This document shows positions 17,745 to 26,084 of a stretch of DNA of 64,000 bases, in pieces. The notes below the pieces were generated by a model. That model saw only the letters and a list, made by a program, of their open reading frames with translations, had not been told where the DNA came from and searched no databases. Position 1 is the first letter of the stretch; each line of letters begins with the position of its first letter. The DNA is taken from positions 310,001 to 374,000 of the forward strand of contig NZ_QNFY01000001.1 in NCBI RefSeq assembly GCF_003290185.1. The letters are read 5' to 3'. The DNA comes from Chryseobacterium lathyri. Lineage in GTDB: Bacteria; Bacteroidota; Bacteroidia; Flavobacteriales; Weeksellaceae. The position numbers and the translations under genes were made by a program.

Positions 17745-19610
17745 ATGAAAAAACTTTTACTACCTGTCATTTTAATTTCATCATTTGCTGTTGCCCAGGC
17801 TCCTGCCGGTTATTATGACGGAACAGTAGGGCTTACAGGCTATGCACTGAAATCTAAGCTGCACGATATTATTTCTGAAAAAAATGTCAACTGGCATTAT
17901 GGTGATTTACCCAATCTATATAATCAGACAGATCTGGATAAATATTATGATCATGGACCAGCCAATACTACTATTTTATTGGATATTTATTCAGAGATCC
18001 CTTCCGGCCCTGATTCTTATGAATATACATCAGCCAGCTTAATAAGTACTTCAGGTGCTGAAGGATTGGGATACAACAGAGAACATGTAGTTCCGCAAAG
18101 TACTTTTAACAGTGATTATCCTATGTATTCTGATTTACATTTTGTGATCCCTACGGATGCAAGAATCAATCAGCTTAGAAATAATTATCCTTATGGTGTC
18201 GGGAATTCCACGGTTCATTATACATTTACCAACTCATCCAAAATTGCCAATAGTGCTATTCCCGGTTATATTTATACGAATAGAGTGTATGAGCCTGTGG
18301 ATGAGTTCAAAGGAGATGTTGCTAGGATGCTGCTCTATTTTGCTGTAAGATATGAAGGTAAACTGCCTTCATTTAATTACTCAACCAATATTAATCCTGC
18401 GATAGACCGATCTCCCCTGGATGGAACTGCAGAACGGGCTTTTGATCCTGCCTATATTTCGATGCTTCTTCAATGGCACCTTCAGGATCCTGTATCTCAA
18501 AGGGAAACAGACCGAAATAATGCCATTTATACCATTCAGAAAAACAGAAACCCTTTTATTGATAACCCTCAATGGGTAAATTCTATTTGGGTGCAGACCC
18601 CTGATGCTGTGGCGCCACAGGCTCCTTTAAATTTAAATTCCATTCAATCCGGAGCTTATTATACTCATTTAACATGGTCACCAAGTACAAGCTCAGATGT
18701 TATCGGATATAATATTTATCAGAATGGCATTTTATTAACCACCACAAAATCTACATCAATAGTTATTGATCATCTGACACCTTCTACCTCTTACTCATTT
18801 ACGGTAAAAGCATATGATCAGGGCTACCTGCAGTCTCCTGACAGTAATGCAGTTACTGTATCCACATCAGCTGCAGATACAAATTCAAAGGATCTTTTTA
18901 TCGTTAAATATATTGAAGGGACGGGTAACAACAAAGCTTTGGAAATTGTAAATAAGACGGGCCATGAAGTAGATCTAAACAATTACAGCATAAAAGTACA
19001 ATATTACAATAGTGTAAGTGATTCTTATTATTTTGGTAACAGTTTTGAACTTGAAGGAAAAATACCTAATAACGAAAATTTCGTCATTCTGAACCCTAAA
19101 TCTGCATTATCATGTTACACCAATAATGATGCACGCTTTCTTACAGCAGGTGACGCTTTGACTTTTGCAGGAACCCAGTATGTAGAGCTGGCCTATAAGT
19201 CAGCAACAGTTGATGCTATAGGAAGCAAGTTTGTAAGTAATTCATACGGAGATGTTTCTCTTTACAGAAAAGCTACGGTAAGCCAGCCAACAACTACTTT
19301 CACTGTCGGTGAGTGGGATTCCTATCCTGCAAATTATTGTCAGAATCTGGGGGGAACCTTATCTGCAACCGATCTGATTACTTCCAACAAAGAGTTTAAA
19401 ATATATCCGAATCCTGTTCATGATGATCTTTTTGTAAGCGGAGAAATTCAGAATATAAAAACAGCTCAGATATTGGATCTTTCGGGGAAAGTAATTTATA
19501 CAGAAAATGATCCGTTCAGAAATAAGAAAAATATTTCCATACAGAATCTTTCAACAGGATTATATCTCTTAAAACTTGATGATAAAACGTATCAGTTTAT
19601 CAAAAAATAA
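17745..19610 (+). CDS. secreted endonuclease I-family nuclease with Fn3, lamin-tail and T9SS domains
   Basis: A 621-residue extracellular nuclease. Signal peptide 1-18 (AVAQ); endonuclease I/NucM-type beta-beta-alpha-metal domain about 20-285 with YNREHVVPQS, where H114 is the expected general base; a fibronectin type III domain about 290-377; a lamin-tail-like domain starting at KDLFIVKYIEG (about 383-520); and a type A T9SS sorting domain starting near FKIYPNPVHDDLFV. Likely role is degrading extracellular DNA for nutrient use or biofilm control. It is a stand-alone gene; a clear promoter box was not found. Confidence 0.92.
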   Translation: MKKLLLPVILISSFAVAQAPAGYYDGTVGLTGYALKSKLHDIISEKNVNWHYGDLPNLYNQTDLDKYYDHGPANTTILLDIYSEIPSGPDSYEYTSASLISTSGAEGLGYNREHVVPQSTFNSDYPMYSDLHFVIPTDARINQLRNNYPYGVGNSTVHYTFTNSSKIANSAIPGYIYTNRVYEPVDEFKGDVARMLLYFAVRYEGKLPSFNYSTNINPAIDRSPLDGTAERAFDPAYISMLLQWHLQDPVSQRETDRNNAIYTIQKNRNPFIDNPQWVNSIWVQTPDAVAPQAPLNLNSIQSGAYYTHLTWSPSTSSDVIGYNIYQNGILLTTTKSTSIVIDHLTPSTSYSFTVKAYDQGYLQSPDSNAVTVSTSAADTNSKDLFIVKYIEGTGNNKALEIVNKTGHEVDLNNYSIKVQYYNSVSDSYYFGNSFELEGKIPNNENFVILNPKSALSCYTNNDARFLTAGDALTFAGTQYVELAYKSATVDAIGSKFVSNSYGDVSLYRKATVSQPTTTFTVGEWDSYPANYCQNLGGTLSATDLITSNKEFKIYPNPVHDDLFVSGEIQNIKTAQILDLSGKVIYTENDPFRNKKNISIQNLSTGLYLLKLDDKTYQFIKK

Positions 19611-19620
19611 CAAGTAAATG

Positions 19621-19649
19621 TCATTGCGAGCGGAGCGAAGCAATCTCAT
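19621..19649. repeat. short REP-like hairpin repeat
   Basis: The GC-rich sequence TCATTGCGAGCGGAGCGAAG followed by CAATCTCAT stands out from AT-rich surroundings 10 bp after the nuclease stop. ATTGC and GCAAT form the arms. Sequences of this type are known as dispersed intergenic repeats in several bacterial lineages. It may serve as the nuclease gene's 3' hairpin. Confidence 0.55.
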
Positions 19650-19687
19650 AAAATATACTGATGGAGTTATTATTAAAGCATCATTGA

Positions 19688-19765
19688 TATAAGCAGATTC
19701 ACTAATAATCAATATCTATAAGTGTTTCTGCTTATATTTTTTATTTATAAGTAATTATGCTTATA
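19688..19765 (+). promoter_or_regulatory. array of three operator-like inverted repeats at 29-bp spacing upstream of satD
   Basis: TATAAG-N8-CTTATA occurs at 19717-19736 and 19746-19765, both perfect, and TATAAG-N8-CTAATA (one mismatch) at 19688-19707. The three starts are exactly 29 bp apart. The last site overlaps the TATATTTG promoter box and ends 8 bp before the satD ATG, so a protein bound there would block transcription. SatD carries a C-terminal helix-turn-helix, making autoregulation the simplest reading. Confidence 0.7.
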
Positions 19766-19769
19766 TTTG
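19762..19769 (+). promoter_or_regulatory. -7 promoter box TATATTTG of satD
   Basis: A perfect TAnnTTTG only 4 bp from the ATG. Transcription would start at or near the start codon, giving a leaderless or nearly leaderless mRNA. Confidence 0.5.
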
Positions 19770-19773
19770 CATA

Positions 19774-20379
19774 ATGATAGCGGTCATAACCGGTGATATT
19801 ATAAATTCACAGCATGCAGACACAGAAGTTTGGATCACCAGACTCAAGAATCTCCTGGAAAACTGGGGAAGCTCACCGCTCGCATGGGAAATCTACAGAG
19901 GAGATGAATTTCAGTTCAAGTGCAGTATTGATGAAGTATTTTGGCGTTTTCTAGCCATTAAGTCCCTCATAAGAAGTCAGGAAAATCTAGATGTAAGAAT
20001 TGCAATAGGCATCGGTGAAGAGAATTTTTCCTCTGAAAAAATCACCGAATCCAACGGAACGGCCTATGTACATTCCGGAAGACTGCTCAACGACCTTAAA
20101 AGTGACGGGCACACCGTTTCTATAAAAACCTCAAACGAAGCTGTAGACAGGGATCTGAATATCCTTCTGAAATGGTCTTCAAAAGATTTCGACAGCTGGA
20201 CGGTAGCCACGGCAGAGATCATTCACGAAATGATCATGAACCAGGATATCACACAGGAAGATCTCGCCAGAAAATTTGCTATTTCACAGTCCTCGGTAAG
20301 CCAGAGACTGAAACGCGCCAACTACGACCTTATCGTAGAAACTAATCAATATTTTAGAAAGAAAATCTCAGAACTGTAA
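19774..20379 (+). CDS. SatD-family protein with C-terminal helix-turn-helix
   Basis: A 201-residue cytoplasmic protein. It starts VITGDIINSQ (D8), has YRGDEFQF at 41-48 (D44, E45), VRIAIGIGEE at 74-83 and GTAYVHSGRLL at 95-105. These fall in the order and rough spacing of the metal aspartates and RxGI..G and VN-A-RL segments of class III nucleotidyl cyclases and related palm domains. Residues about 153-190 (DITQEDLARKFAISQSSVSQ) form a helix-turn-helix. SatD proteins have no settled function; the cyclase-like reading is inference. The stop lies 2 bp before the DUF3307 gene. Confidence 0.85.
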   Translation: MIAVITGDIINSQHADTEVWITRLKNLLENWGSSPLAWEIYRGDEFQFKCSIDEVFWRFLAIKSLIRSQENLDVRIAIGIGEENFSSEKITESNGTAYVHSGRLLNDLKSDGHTVSIKTSNEAVDRDLNILLKWSSKDFDSWTVATAEIIHEMIMNQDITQEDLARKFAISQSSVSQRLKRANYDLIVETNQYFRKKISEL

Positions 20380-20381
20380 GC

Positions 20382-21077
20382 ATGATTTTTACTAAACTCA
20401 TATTGGCACATCTACTCGGAGATTTTATTCTTCAGCCAAATTCCTGGGTTGCAGATAAGGAACGCCGTAAGCTGAAAAGCTCATATTTGTATCTTCATGT
20501 TCTGATCCATACCGTTTTAAGCTTTGTTTTTCTCTGGAATACAGATCTGTGGTGGGTTTCATTGCTTGTAGGGATTACCCATTTTATTATTGATGCCTCA
20601 AAACTGATCTTCCAGACTGTAAAGAACAAGAAAAGATGGTTCTTCATAGATCAGCTGCTGCATATTCTTGTCATTGCTGGGATCTCATTTTATTTCAAAG
20701 AATTCAGTTTTGATTTTCTGCAGAATCAGCAATTTTTGAAAATATTGATGGCTGTATTGTTCCTTACAACACCGGCTTCAATTTTTATTAAGATAGCATT
20801 GTCTTCCTGGACTCCGGCCCCGGAAACACAAAGCAGTATACAAACCGAATCTCTGTCGAGTGCAGGAAAATATATAGGAATTTTGGAACGTCTCCTGGTT
20901 TTCACCTTTATTATGGTGAATCATTGGGAAGGCGTGGGTTTTATGGTTGCTGCCAAATCGGTTTTCAGATTCAGTGATCTGGCACAAGCTAAGCAGAGAA
21001 AACTGACGGAATATGTGCTTATTGGCACATTGCTGAGTTTTGGACTGGCTGTTTTAACAGGAATTTTAATTAAGTAA
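20382..21077 (+). CDS. DUF3307 integral membrane protein
   Basis: A 231-residue protein with about five to six hydrophobic segments. It begins with ILAHLLGDFILQPNSWV, then LHVLIHTVLSF, GITHFIIDASKLI and FIDQLLHILVI, so conserved His, Asp and Lys sit at membrane boundaries. This is the DUF3307 pattern and recalls small membrane enzymes or transporters, but no activity is known. It starts 2 bp after satD, with which it should be co-transcribed; the pairing implies a joint function. Confidence 0.85.
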   Translation: MIFTKLILAHLLGDFILQPNSWVADKERRKLKSSYLYLHVLIHTVLSFVFLWNTDLWWVSLLVGITHFIIDASKLIFQTVKNKKRWFFIDQLLHILVIAGISFYFKEFSFDFLQNQQFLKILMAVLFLTTPASIFIKIALSSWTPAPETQSSIQTESLSSAGKYIGILERLLVFTFIMVNHWEGVGFMVAAKSVFRFSDLAQAKQRKLTEYVLIGTLLSFGLAVLTGILIK

Positions 21078-21110
21078 TATAAAATAAATCTAACTAATAC
21101 GAATTTAGAA

Positions 21111-21830
21111 ATGGAAAAGAAAGAAATGTTGTACGAAGGTAAGGCAAAACAAGTATTTGCTACCGATAATCCTGATCAAGTAGTAGTACGTTTTAAAGAC
21201 GATGCTACAGCATTTAATGCTCAAAAAAGAGGATCTGTTGATTTGAAAGGTGAAATGAACAACGCCATCACAACTTTGATTTTTGAATATTTAAATGAAA
21301 AAGGGATTAAGACTCATTTCATTAAGCAATTGAACGAGAGAGAGCAATTGGTAAGAAAAGTATCAATCATTCCTTTGGAAATGGTAGTAAGAAACTACTC
21401 TGCAGGAAGCATGGCTCAAAGATTAGGAGTGGAAGAAGGAATTAAATCTCCGGTTACCATTTTCGATATCTGCTACAAAAAAGACGAATTGGGAGATCCG
21501 CTTATCAACGATCACCACGCCGTTTTCTTAGGTGCTGCAACCTATGAAGAGCTTGATGAGATGTATGAGCTTACTTCTGATATCAACGAAATCCTGATCG
21601 ATCTTTTCGACAAAATGAATATTATCCTGGTCGATTTCAAAATTGAATTAGGAAAAACTTCTGACGGTGAAATCATCCTGGCAGACGAAATATCTCCTGA
21701 CACTTGCAGACTTTGGGACAAAGACACCATGAAAAAGCTGGATAAAGACAGATTCAGAAGAGATTTAGGAGAAGTTACAGAGGCTTATGTAGAAATCTAC
21801 AACAGATTGAAAACTTTACTGAATAAGTAA
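21111..21830 (+). CDS. purC: phosphoribosylaminoimidazole-succinocarboxamide synthase
   Basis: ATP-dependent ligation of aspartate to CAIR, forming SAICAR, in purine synthesis. The 239 residues are typical. Visible are LLYEGKAK-type N-terminus ([11 protein letters not shown]), the [10 protein letters not shown] nucleotide region, [13 protein letters not shown], and [14 protein letters not shown] near the C-terminus. It is followed by an inverted-repeat cassette and then purF. Confidence 0.97.
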   Translation: MEKKEMLYEGKAKQVFATDNPDQVVVRFKDDATAFNAQKRGSVDLKGEMNNAITTLIFEYLNEKGIKTHFIKQLNEREQLVRKVSIIPLEMVVRNYSAGSMAQRLGVEEGIKSPVTIFDICYKKDELGDPLINDHHAVFLGAATYEELDEMYELTSDINEILIDLFDKMNIILVDFKIELGKTSDGEIILADEISPDTCRLWDKDTMKKLDKDRFRRDLGEVTEAYVEIYNRLKTLLNK

Positions 21831-21840
21831 AGTTTAGAGG

Positions 21841-22267
21841 TTAGAAGTTAGATATTAGAGGTTAGTATGAAATCGCACAGGATAGAAGATCTTAAAGTTT
21901 GGAGTAAATCAATGGCTTTGGTAAAAGAAGTTTATTTGGTGACTACAGAATTACCAAACGAAGAAAGATTTGGCTTATTGTCTCAAATTAGAAGATGTGC
22001 TGTTTCAATACCTTCTAATATTGCAGAAGGAGCAGGAAGGAATAATAAGAATGAATTTTATCAATTTCTCGGAATTGCGTTTGGTTCAACATATGAATTG
22101 CAAACTCAGTTACAGTTATTAATAGATTTAAATTTTATTTCTGAAACTAAAATTCTTCCCTTAAAAGAACTTTTAGCTGAGATACAGAAAATGATTTATT
22201 CATTAAAGACAAGTTTAAAATTATAATTGAAGTTAACTTAGACTAATTTCTAATATCTAACTTCTAA
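21841..22267. mobile_element. inverted-repeat-bounded cassette carrying a four-helix-bundle gene
   Basis: The gene at 21867-22226 lies between 26-bp inverted repeats (21841-21866, TTAGAAGTTAGATATTAGAG...; 22242-22267), which match at 24 of 26 positions. The left arm ends exactly at the ATG. The whole 427-bp unit sits between purC and purF, 10 bp after the purC stop and 16 bp before the purF start. There is no transposase, so any mobility would need to be supplied elsewhere. No target-site duplication was identified. Confidence 0.55.
21867..22226 (+). CDS. four-helix-bundle protein (23S rRNA intervening-sequence protein family)
   Basis: A 119-residue protein with the typical family features: the N-terminal LKVWSKSMALVKEVYLVT helix, then SQIRRCAVSIPSNIAEGAGR and FYQFLGIAFGSTYELQTQL. 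The family was first seen in intervening sequences inserted into 23S rRNA genes and is common as stand-alone genes in Bacteroidota. The molecular role is unknown. Here it lies in the same direction as purC and purF and is tightly framed by inverted repeats, suggesting arrival as a cassette. Confidence 0.9.
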   Translation: MKSHRIEDLKVWSKSMALVKEVYLVTTELPNEERFGLLSQIRRCAVSIPSNIAEGAGRNNKNEFYQFLGIAFGSTYELQTQLQLLIDLNFISETKILPLKELLAEIQKMIYSLKTSLKL

Positions 22268-22283
22268 TTTAGAAAAAATAGAA

Positions 22284-23783
22284 ATGAAAAGTTTAGACAT
22301 TCATAAAAGTGAATATTTAAAACAATTTGAGACTCAAACCTACGGAAGAAATCTTTTCAGAACGCAGGAAGAAGAAAGATTGGACGCTCCGAATGAGGAG
22401 TGCGGAATCTTCGGAATGTATTCTGATAATGATCTTGATACGTTTTCTCTTTCGCAGTTCGGGCTTTTTGCTTTACAGCACAGAGGTCAGGAGGCGTGTG
22501 GTATTTCTGTTTTAAAAGACGGAAAAATTACCAATATGAAAGATGAAGGTTTGGTTTTGGATGTTTATAAAGAGATCCAGGATCCTGAAGCTTTTATGGG
22601 AAATTCTGCAATCGGACACACTCGTTATACGACTGCAGGTGACAAAAAGAAGTATAATTTCCAGCCATTTTTCGCGAAAAACGAATATGACCAGATTATT
22701 CTTTCTATAGCGCATAACGGTAACCTTACCAATGCGAGAGAATTAAAAAATGAATTGGAAGCTGAAGGCGTAGTTTTCAGAGCTACTTCCGATTCTGAGG
22801 TTATTTTAAGATTAATTCAAAAAAATCTTGATTTAGGACTTCGCGGAGCCATTAAGGCGACCATGGAGAAAATTGAAGGCGCGTATTCCGTAGTGGGAAT
22901 GACAAGAAATAAATTCTTTGCTTTCAGGGATTTCAACGGAATCCGTCCGTTGGTTTTAGGAGCTGTTGACGAAAAAACTTACGTTGTAGCTTCCGAATCT
23001 GTTGCATTGGATGCCGTAGGTGCCCAGTATGTACGTGATATTTTACCTGGTGAAATCATTTATACGAATGAAAACGAACCGGGTAAGCTTAATTCTTACA
23101 TGGTCAATGAAGCAAGAGGCAAGCAAAGGATCTGTTCTTTTGAATATATCTATTTCGCAAGACCTGACTCTACTTTAGAAAATATCAATGTATACGAGAT
23201 CAGGGAGAAATCCGGTGAAAAGATCTGGGAACAGGCCCCTGTAGAAGCTGATGTAGTAATTGGAGTTCCCGATTCAGGAGTTCCGGCTGCTATTGGTTTC
23301 TCCAAGGCCTCAGGAATACCTTTCCGTCCGGTTCTGATTAAAAACAGATACATCGGAAGAAGTTTCATTGTTCCGACACAGGAAATGAGAGAAAGGGTAG
23401 TGAACCTTAAGCTTAATCCTATCATTTCTGAGATCAAAGGCAAGAGAGTTGTGATCATAGATGATTCTATTGTAAGAGGTACCACTTCCAAAAGATTAGT
23501 AAAAATTCTGAAAGATGCAGGAGTAAAAGAGATCCACTTCAGAAGTGTTTCTCCACCTATTATTGCCCCATGCTACTTAGGAATAGATACCCCTTCGAAA
23601 GATGATCTGATTTCTGCCAACATGACTACCGAAGAGCTTAGAGATTACCTGGGGGTAGATTCTCTGGAATTTTTAAGTACAGACAGCCTGAAAGAGATTT
23701 TAGGATCTTCCAACCACTGTTTCGGATGTTTTACAGAAGAATATCCGGTAGGAAAAGGAGAGGAGGTAGAATTGTTTAATTAA
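22284..23783 (+). CDS. purF: amidophosphoribosyltransferase
   Basis: First committed step of purine synthesis: PRPP plus glutamine to phosphoribosylamine. An N-terminal propeptide of 39 residues precedes the nucleophile C40 (EECGIFGMY), so self-cleavage is expected. The class II glutamine amidotransferase domain is followed by the phosphoribosyltransferase domain with the PRPP motif VVIIDDSIVRGTT. Cysteines around ICSFEYIYFA, APCYLGID and NHCFGCFTEE fit the [4Fe-4S] form of the enzyme known from Bacillus. It ends in a strong terminator. Confidence 0.97.
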   Translation: MKSLDIHKSEYLKQFETQTYGRNLFRTQEEERLDAPNEECGIFGMYSDNDLDTFSLSQFGLFALQHRGQEACGISVLKDGKITNMKDEGLVLDVYKEIQDPEAFMGNSAIGHTRYTTAGDKKKYNFQPFFAKNEYDQIILSIAHNGNLTNARELKNELEAEGVVFRATSDSEVILRLIQKNLDLGLRGAIKATMEKIEGAYSVVGMTRNKFFAFRDFNGIRPLVLGAVDEKTYVVASESVALDAVGAQYVRDILPGEIIYTNENEPGKLNSYMVNEARGKQRICSFEYIYFARPDSTLENINVYEIREKSGEKIWEQAPVEADVVIGVPDSGVPAAIGFSKASGIPFRPVLIKNRYIGRSFIVPTQEMRERVVNLKLNPIISEIKGKRVVIIDDSIVRGTTSKRLVKILKDAGVKEIHFRSVSPPIIAPCYLGIDTPSKDDLISANMTTEELRDYLGVDSLEFLSTDSLKEILGSSNHCFGCFTEEYPVGKGEEVELFN

Positions 23784-23807
23784 TATTCTATCCATTTGAA
23801 ATAAATG

Positions 23808-23840
23808 AAAGAGCCAGATTTTTATATCTGGCTCTTTTTG
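23808..23840 (+). terminator. terminator of purF
   Basis: A perfect 12-bp stem AAAGAGCCAGAT / ATCTGGCTCTTT followed by TTG and TTTTT. Confidence 0.88.
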
Positions 23841-23924
23841 TTTTTATAAATGTATCAAAAGTTTAATATTCCTGTATCATACAATATAAAAGCAAGTTTT
23901 AATTTTATGCTATTAAAACTTCAT

Positions 23925-24869
23925 ATGAAAAACGTATTCTTAACAGGTATTTTTTTAGTATTTGCCCATTTGTATTCCTCTCAGTCTTTCGATAAGCAGG
24001 CACACCGCGGAGGAAAGTCCTTATATCCCGAAAATACAGTTCCGGCTATGAAGAATGCTCTGAAAATGAACATCACAACGCTGGAAATGGATCTTGCTAT
24101 TACAAAGGACAAAAAAGTAATCCTTTCCCATGACGCTTTTCTTTCTCCCGAATTAGTAACAAAACCCGATGGAACTTATATTCCCAAAGACTCAGGTTTT
24201 TACTATAAAATTTATGATATGCCTTATGCTAAAATTCAAACATTTGACGTAGGCTTAAAGAAACTTGATAACTATCCTGATCAAAAGAAAATAAAGGCCC
24301 AAAAGCCTCTCTTTTCAGAAGTAATAGATGCATGTGAGGCTTACTCCCGTAAATTGAAAAGACCTTTACCTTTTTATAATATAGAAACCAAAACACGTCC
24401 TTTTTCTGACCATATATTTCATCCTGAACCAAAAGAATTTGTAGATCTGATGATGACCATTATTCTAAAAAAAGGAATTCAGGACCGGGTAATCATTCAG
24501 TCATTTGACCCCAGAACACTGGAAATCATTCATAAGGAATACCCTAAGATCATGACTGCTTTGCTGGTGGAAAAAGTTGATGATAAAAAGTTGGCACAAC
24601 AACAGGCCCATTTCAAAAATATACCTGCAGAGAAATTCAGGCAGTATCCTGATCATCTGAATGGTGTATCAGGAGATATGAAATTTCTGAGTTTTACTCC
24701 AACCATTTACAGTCCTGATCACACACTTGTTACTTCAGAGCTTGTACAGGAATGCCATGCGTTGGGTATGAAAGTTATACCATGGACTGTCAATACCAAA
24801 GAAAGGCTAAAAGAATTAAAAGACATGGGAGTAGATGGAGTGATCAGCGATGATCCACGAATATTCTAA
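23925..24869 (+). CDS. secreted glycerophosphodiester phosphodiesterase
   Basis: Hydrolyses glycerophosphodiesters, for example deacylated phospholipids, to glycerol 3-phosphate and an alcohol. The GDPD active site is visible: HRGG after the signal peptide, ENTVPA, the metal pair in TLEMDLAITKD, and the second histidine in ILSHDAF. PWTVNTKERLKEL near the C-terminus is also typical. The frame opens at 23850, but the first 25 codons are poor; the ATG giving MKNVFLTGIFLVFAH starts a clear signal peptide, so it was chosen (314 residues). Periplasmic or surface location is expected. Confidence 0.93.
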   Translation: MKNVFLTGIFLVFAHLYSSQSFDKQAHRGGKSLYPENTVPAMKNALKMNITTLEMDLAITKDKKVILSHDAFLSPELVTKPDGTYIPKDSGFYYKIYDMPYAKIQTFDVGLKKLDNYPDQKKIKAQKPLFSEVIDACEAYSRKLKRPLPFYNIETKTRPFSDHIFHPEPKEFVDLMMTIILKKGIQDRVIIQSFDPRTLEIIHKEYPKIMTALLVEKVDDKKLAQQQAHFKNIPAEKFRQYPDHLNGVSGDMKFLSFTPTIYSPDHTLVTSELVQECHALGMKVIPWTVNTKERLKELKDMGVDGVISDDPRIF

Positions 24870-24978
24870 TAATTTGAGTTACGCGGGTACGGGTTTGAGA
24901 GTCAGAGAGTTTTGGGTGCCGTTGGCGATTGGTATAAGACTCATTATTCTAAAATCTCTTTCTACGTCAGTAAAAACG

Positions 24979-25013
24979 AAAGTCCGGACTCAAAATTTTT
25001 AAGTCCGGACTTT
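24979..25013. terminator. bidirectional terminator between the glycerophosphodiesterase and barrel genes
   Basis: Perfect 12-bp arms AAAGTCCGGACT and AGTCCGGACTTT around an 11-base T-rich loop, placed between convergent genes. Confidence 0.85.
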
Positions 25014-25043
25014 ACTATAGGTTAAATAATTGATTGTCCTCTA

Positions 25044-25751
25044 TTAGAATTTATAATTCAAGCCTAACTGAAAAGCTCTGTGGTTCAATGGCTCAGTACC
25101 CTCTGGCTTTTGGTTTCTCATATCCGTAAGACTGTTGATATATCTTGCGTTGATCCCAATATTTTGAGTAATATCATATCCAAGACCTAAACCGAGACCT
25201 AAGTTAAACTTGTTAACATTATCTTTATTAATGTCTTCAGAGTTAGATACAGACTGAGTGGTTGTAACTCCTCCTGTAGTTGTAGAAATAGTACTGTTTC
25301 CGGAATTTTTCCCGTTAATGAAATAGCTGAATTCAGGACCTGCTTCTACATAAAATTTCTCTGTAGGTCTCATCTGTACCATTAAAGGAACTGAAATATA
25401 GTTCATGGTAGTTTTGTAATCGCTTTTCGTTTTAATATTAGTATCACCAACAGTTACATCAGTGGAAGAGATTACACTTTTCGCTCCTAACTGGTTGTAT
25501 AAAACTTCCGGCTGTAAGCTGAATTTCTGAGAAAGTGGAATATTAACTAAAACCCCCGCATGAAATCCGATTTTCTGGTTGTTAAGGCTTAGTTTCTGCT
25601 CACTGAAATAAGATGAGTTTCCACCCGCTTTAATACCGAATCTGATAGGTTGTGTTTCTTTTTTGATTGGCTCTGTGCTTACTGTTTTTGTTTCTTGAGC
25701 AAACGTCATCATGCCAGCAGCAACTGCCAACCCTAGAAATAACTTCTTCAT
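25044..25751 (-). CDS. outer-membrane beta-barrel (porin family) protein, paralogue 1
   Basis: An eight-stranded-type outer-membrane barrel (235 residues) with signal peptide MKKLFLGLAVAAGMMTFAQ. Alternating hydrophobic strands end in the typical C-terminal aromatic LGLNYKF. The motif KFYVEAGPEFSYFINGK is shared with the three neighbours. The longer frame upstream (to 25799) lacks a reason to be translated, since it precedes the signal peptide. Function is unknown; the family includes PorT-like and OmpW-like barrels. A sigma-54-type promoter lies 67 bp upstream. Confidence 0.87.
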   Translation of the reverse strand: MKKLFLGLAVAAGMMTFAQETKTVSTEPIKKETQPIRFGIKAGGNSSYFSEQKLSLNNQKIGFHAGVLVNIPLSQKFSLQPEVLYNQLGAKSVISSTDVTVGDTNIKTKSDYKTTMNYISVPLMVQMRPTEKFYVEAGPEFSYFINGKNSGNSTISTTTGGVTTTQSVSNSEDINKDNVNKFNLGLGLGLGYDITQNIGINARYINSLTDMRNQKPEGTEPLNHRAFQLGLNYKF

Positions 25752-25817
25752 AATTTTATTTTTTAATTTTACTATTTTACTTTTCACCTGATTTTTCAAT
25801 CAGACTTGATTTATTTT

Positions 25818-25833
25818 GCAAAATGCTTGCCAA
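25818..25833 (-). promoter_or_regulatory. sigma-54 (-24/-12) promoter of barrel paralogue 1
   Basis: Minus-strand TTGGCAAGCATTTTGC matches the RpoN consensus TGGCACG-N4-TTGC with GG and GC at the required 12-bp spacing. The predicted start site leaves a leader of about 55 bases. The rest of the 333-bp gap (25752-26084) holds the terminator of the next gene and no reading frame. Confidence 0.65.
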
Positions 25834-26037
25834 ACTCCAAAAACCCTTATTTAAAGGGCTTTTATGAAGGTTTTTCACATTACCTTGTCTATGCTTTTAA
25901 CTGTTTTTTAAGAAAAATTATATTATGAAAATTTGTTTTTGAAAGATGATTGTAAGTGAAATTGACTTTATGTTGATGATTTGACACAAAGTTAAAATTG
26001 AAAATATGAAATGTTGTTTCCCCTGATAGGATACAAA

Positions 26038-26064
26038 AATGCCGGACCAAAAAGATCCGACATT
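26038..26064 (-). terminator. terminator of barrel paralogues 2 and 3
   Basis: Nine-bp arms AATGCCGGA / TCCGACATT pair fully on the minus strand (one G.U) and run into TTTTTG, 21 bp after the stop of paralogue 2. Confidence 0.65.
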
Positions 26065-26084
26065 AACTTGAAAATAATATATCT

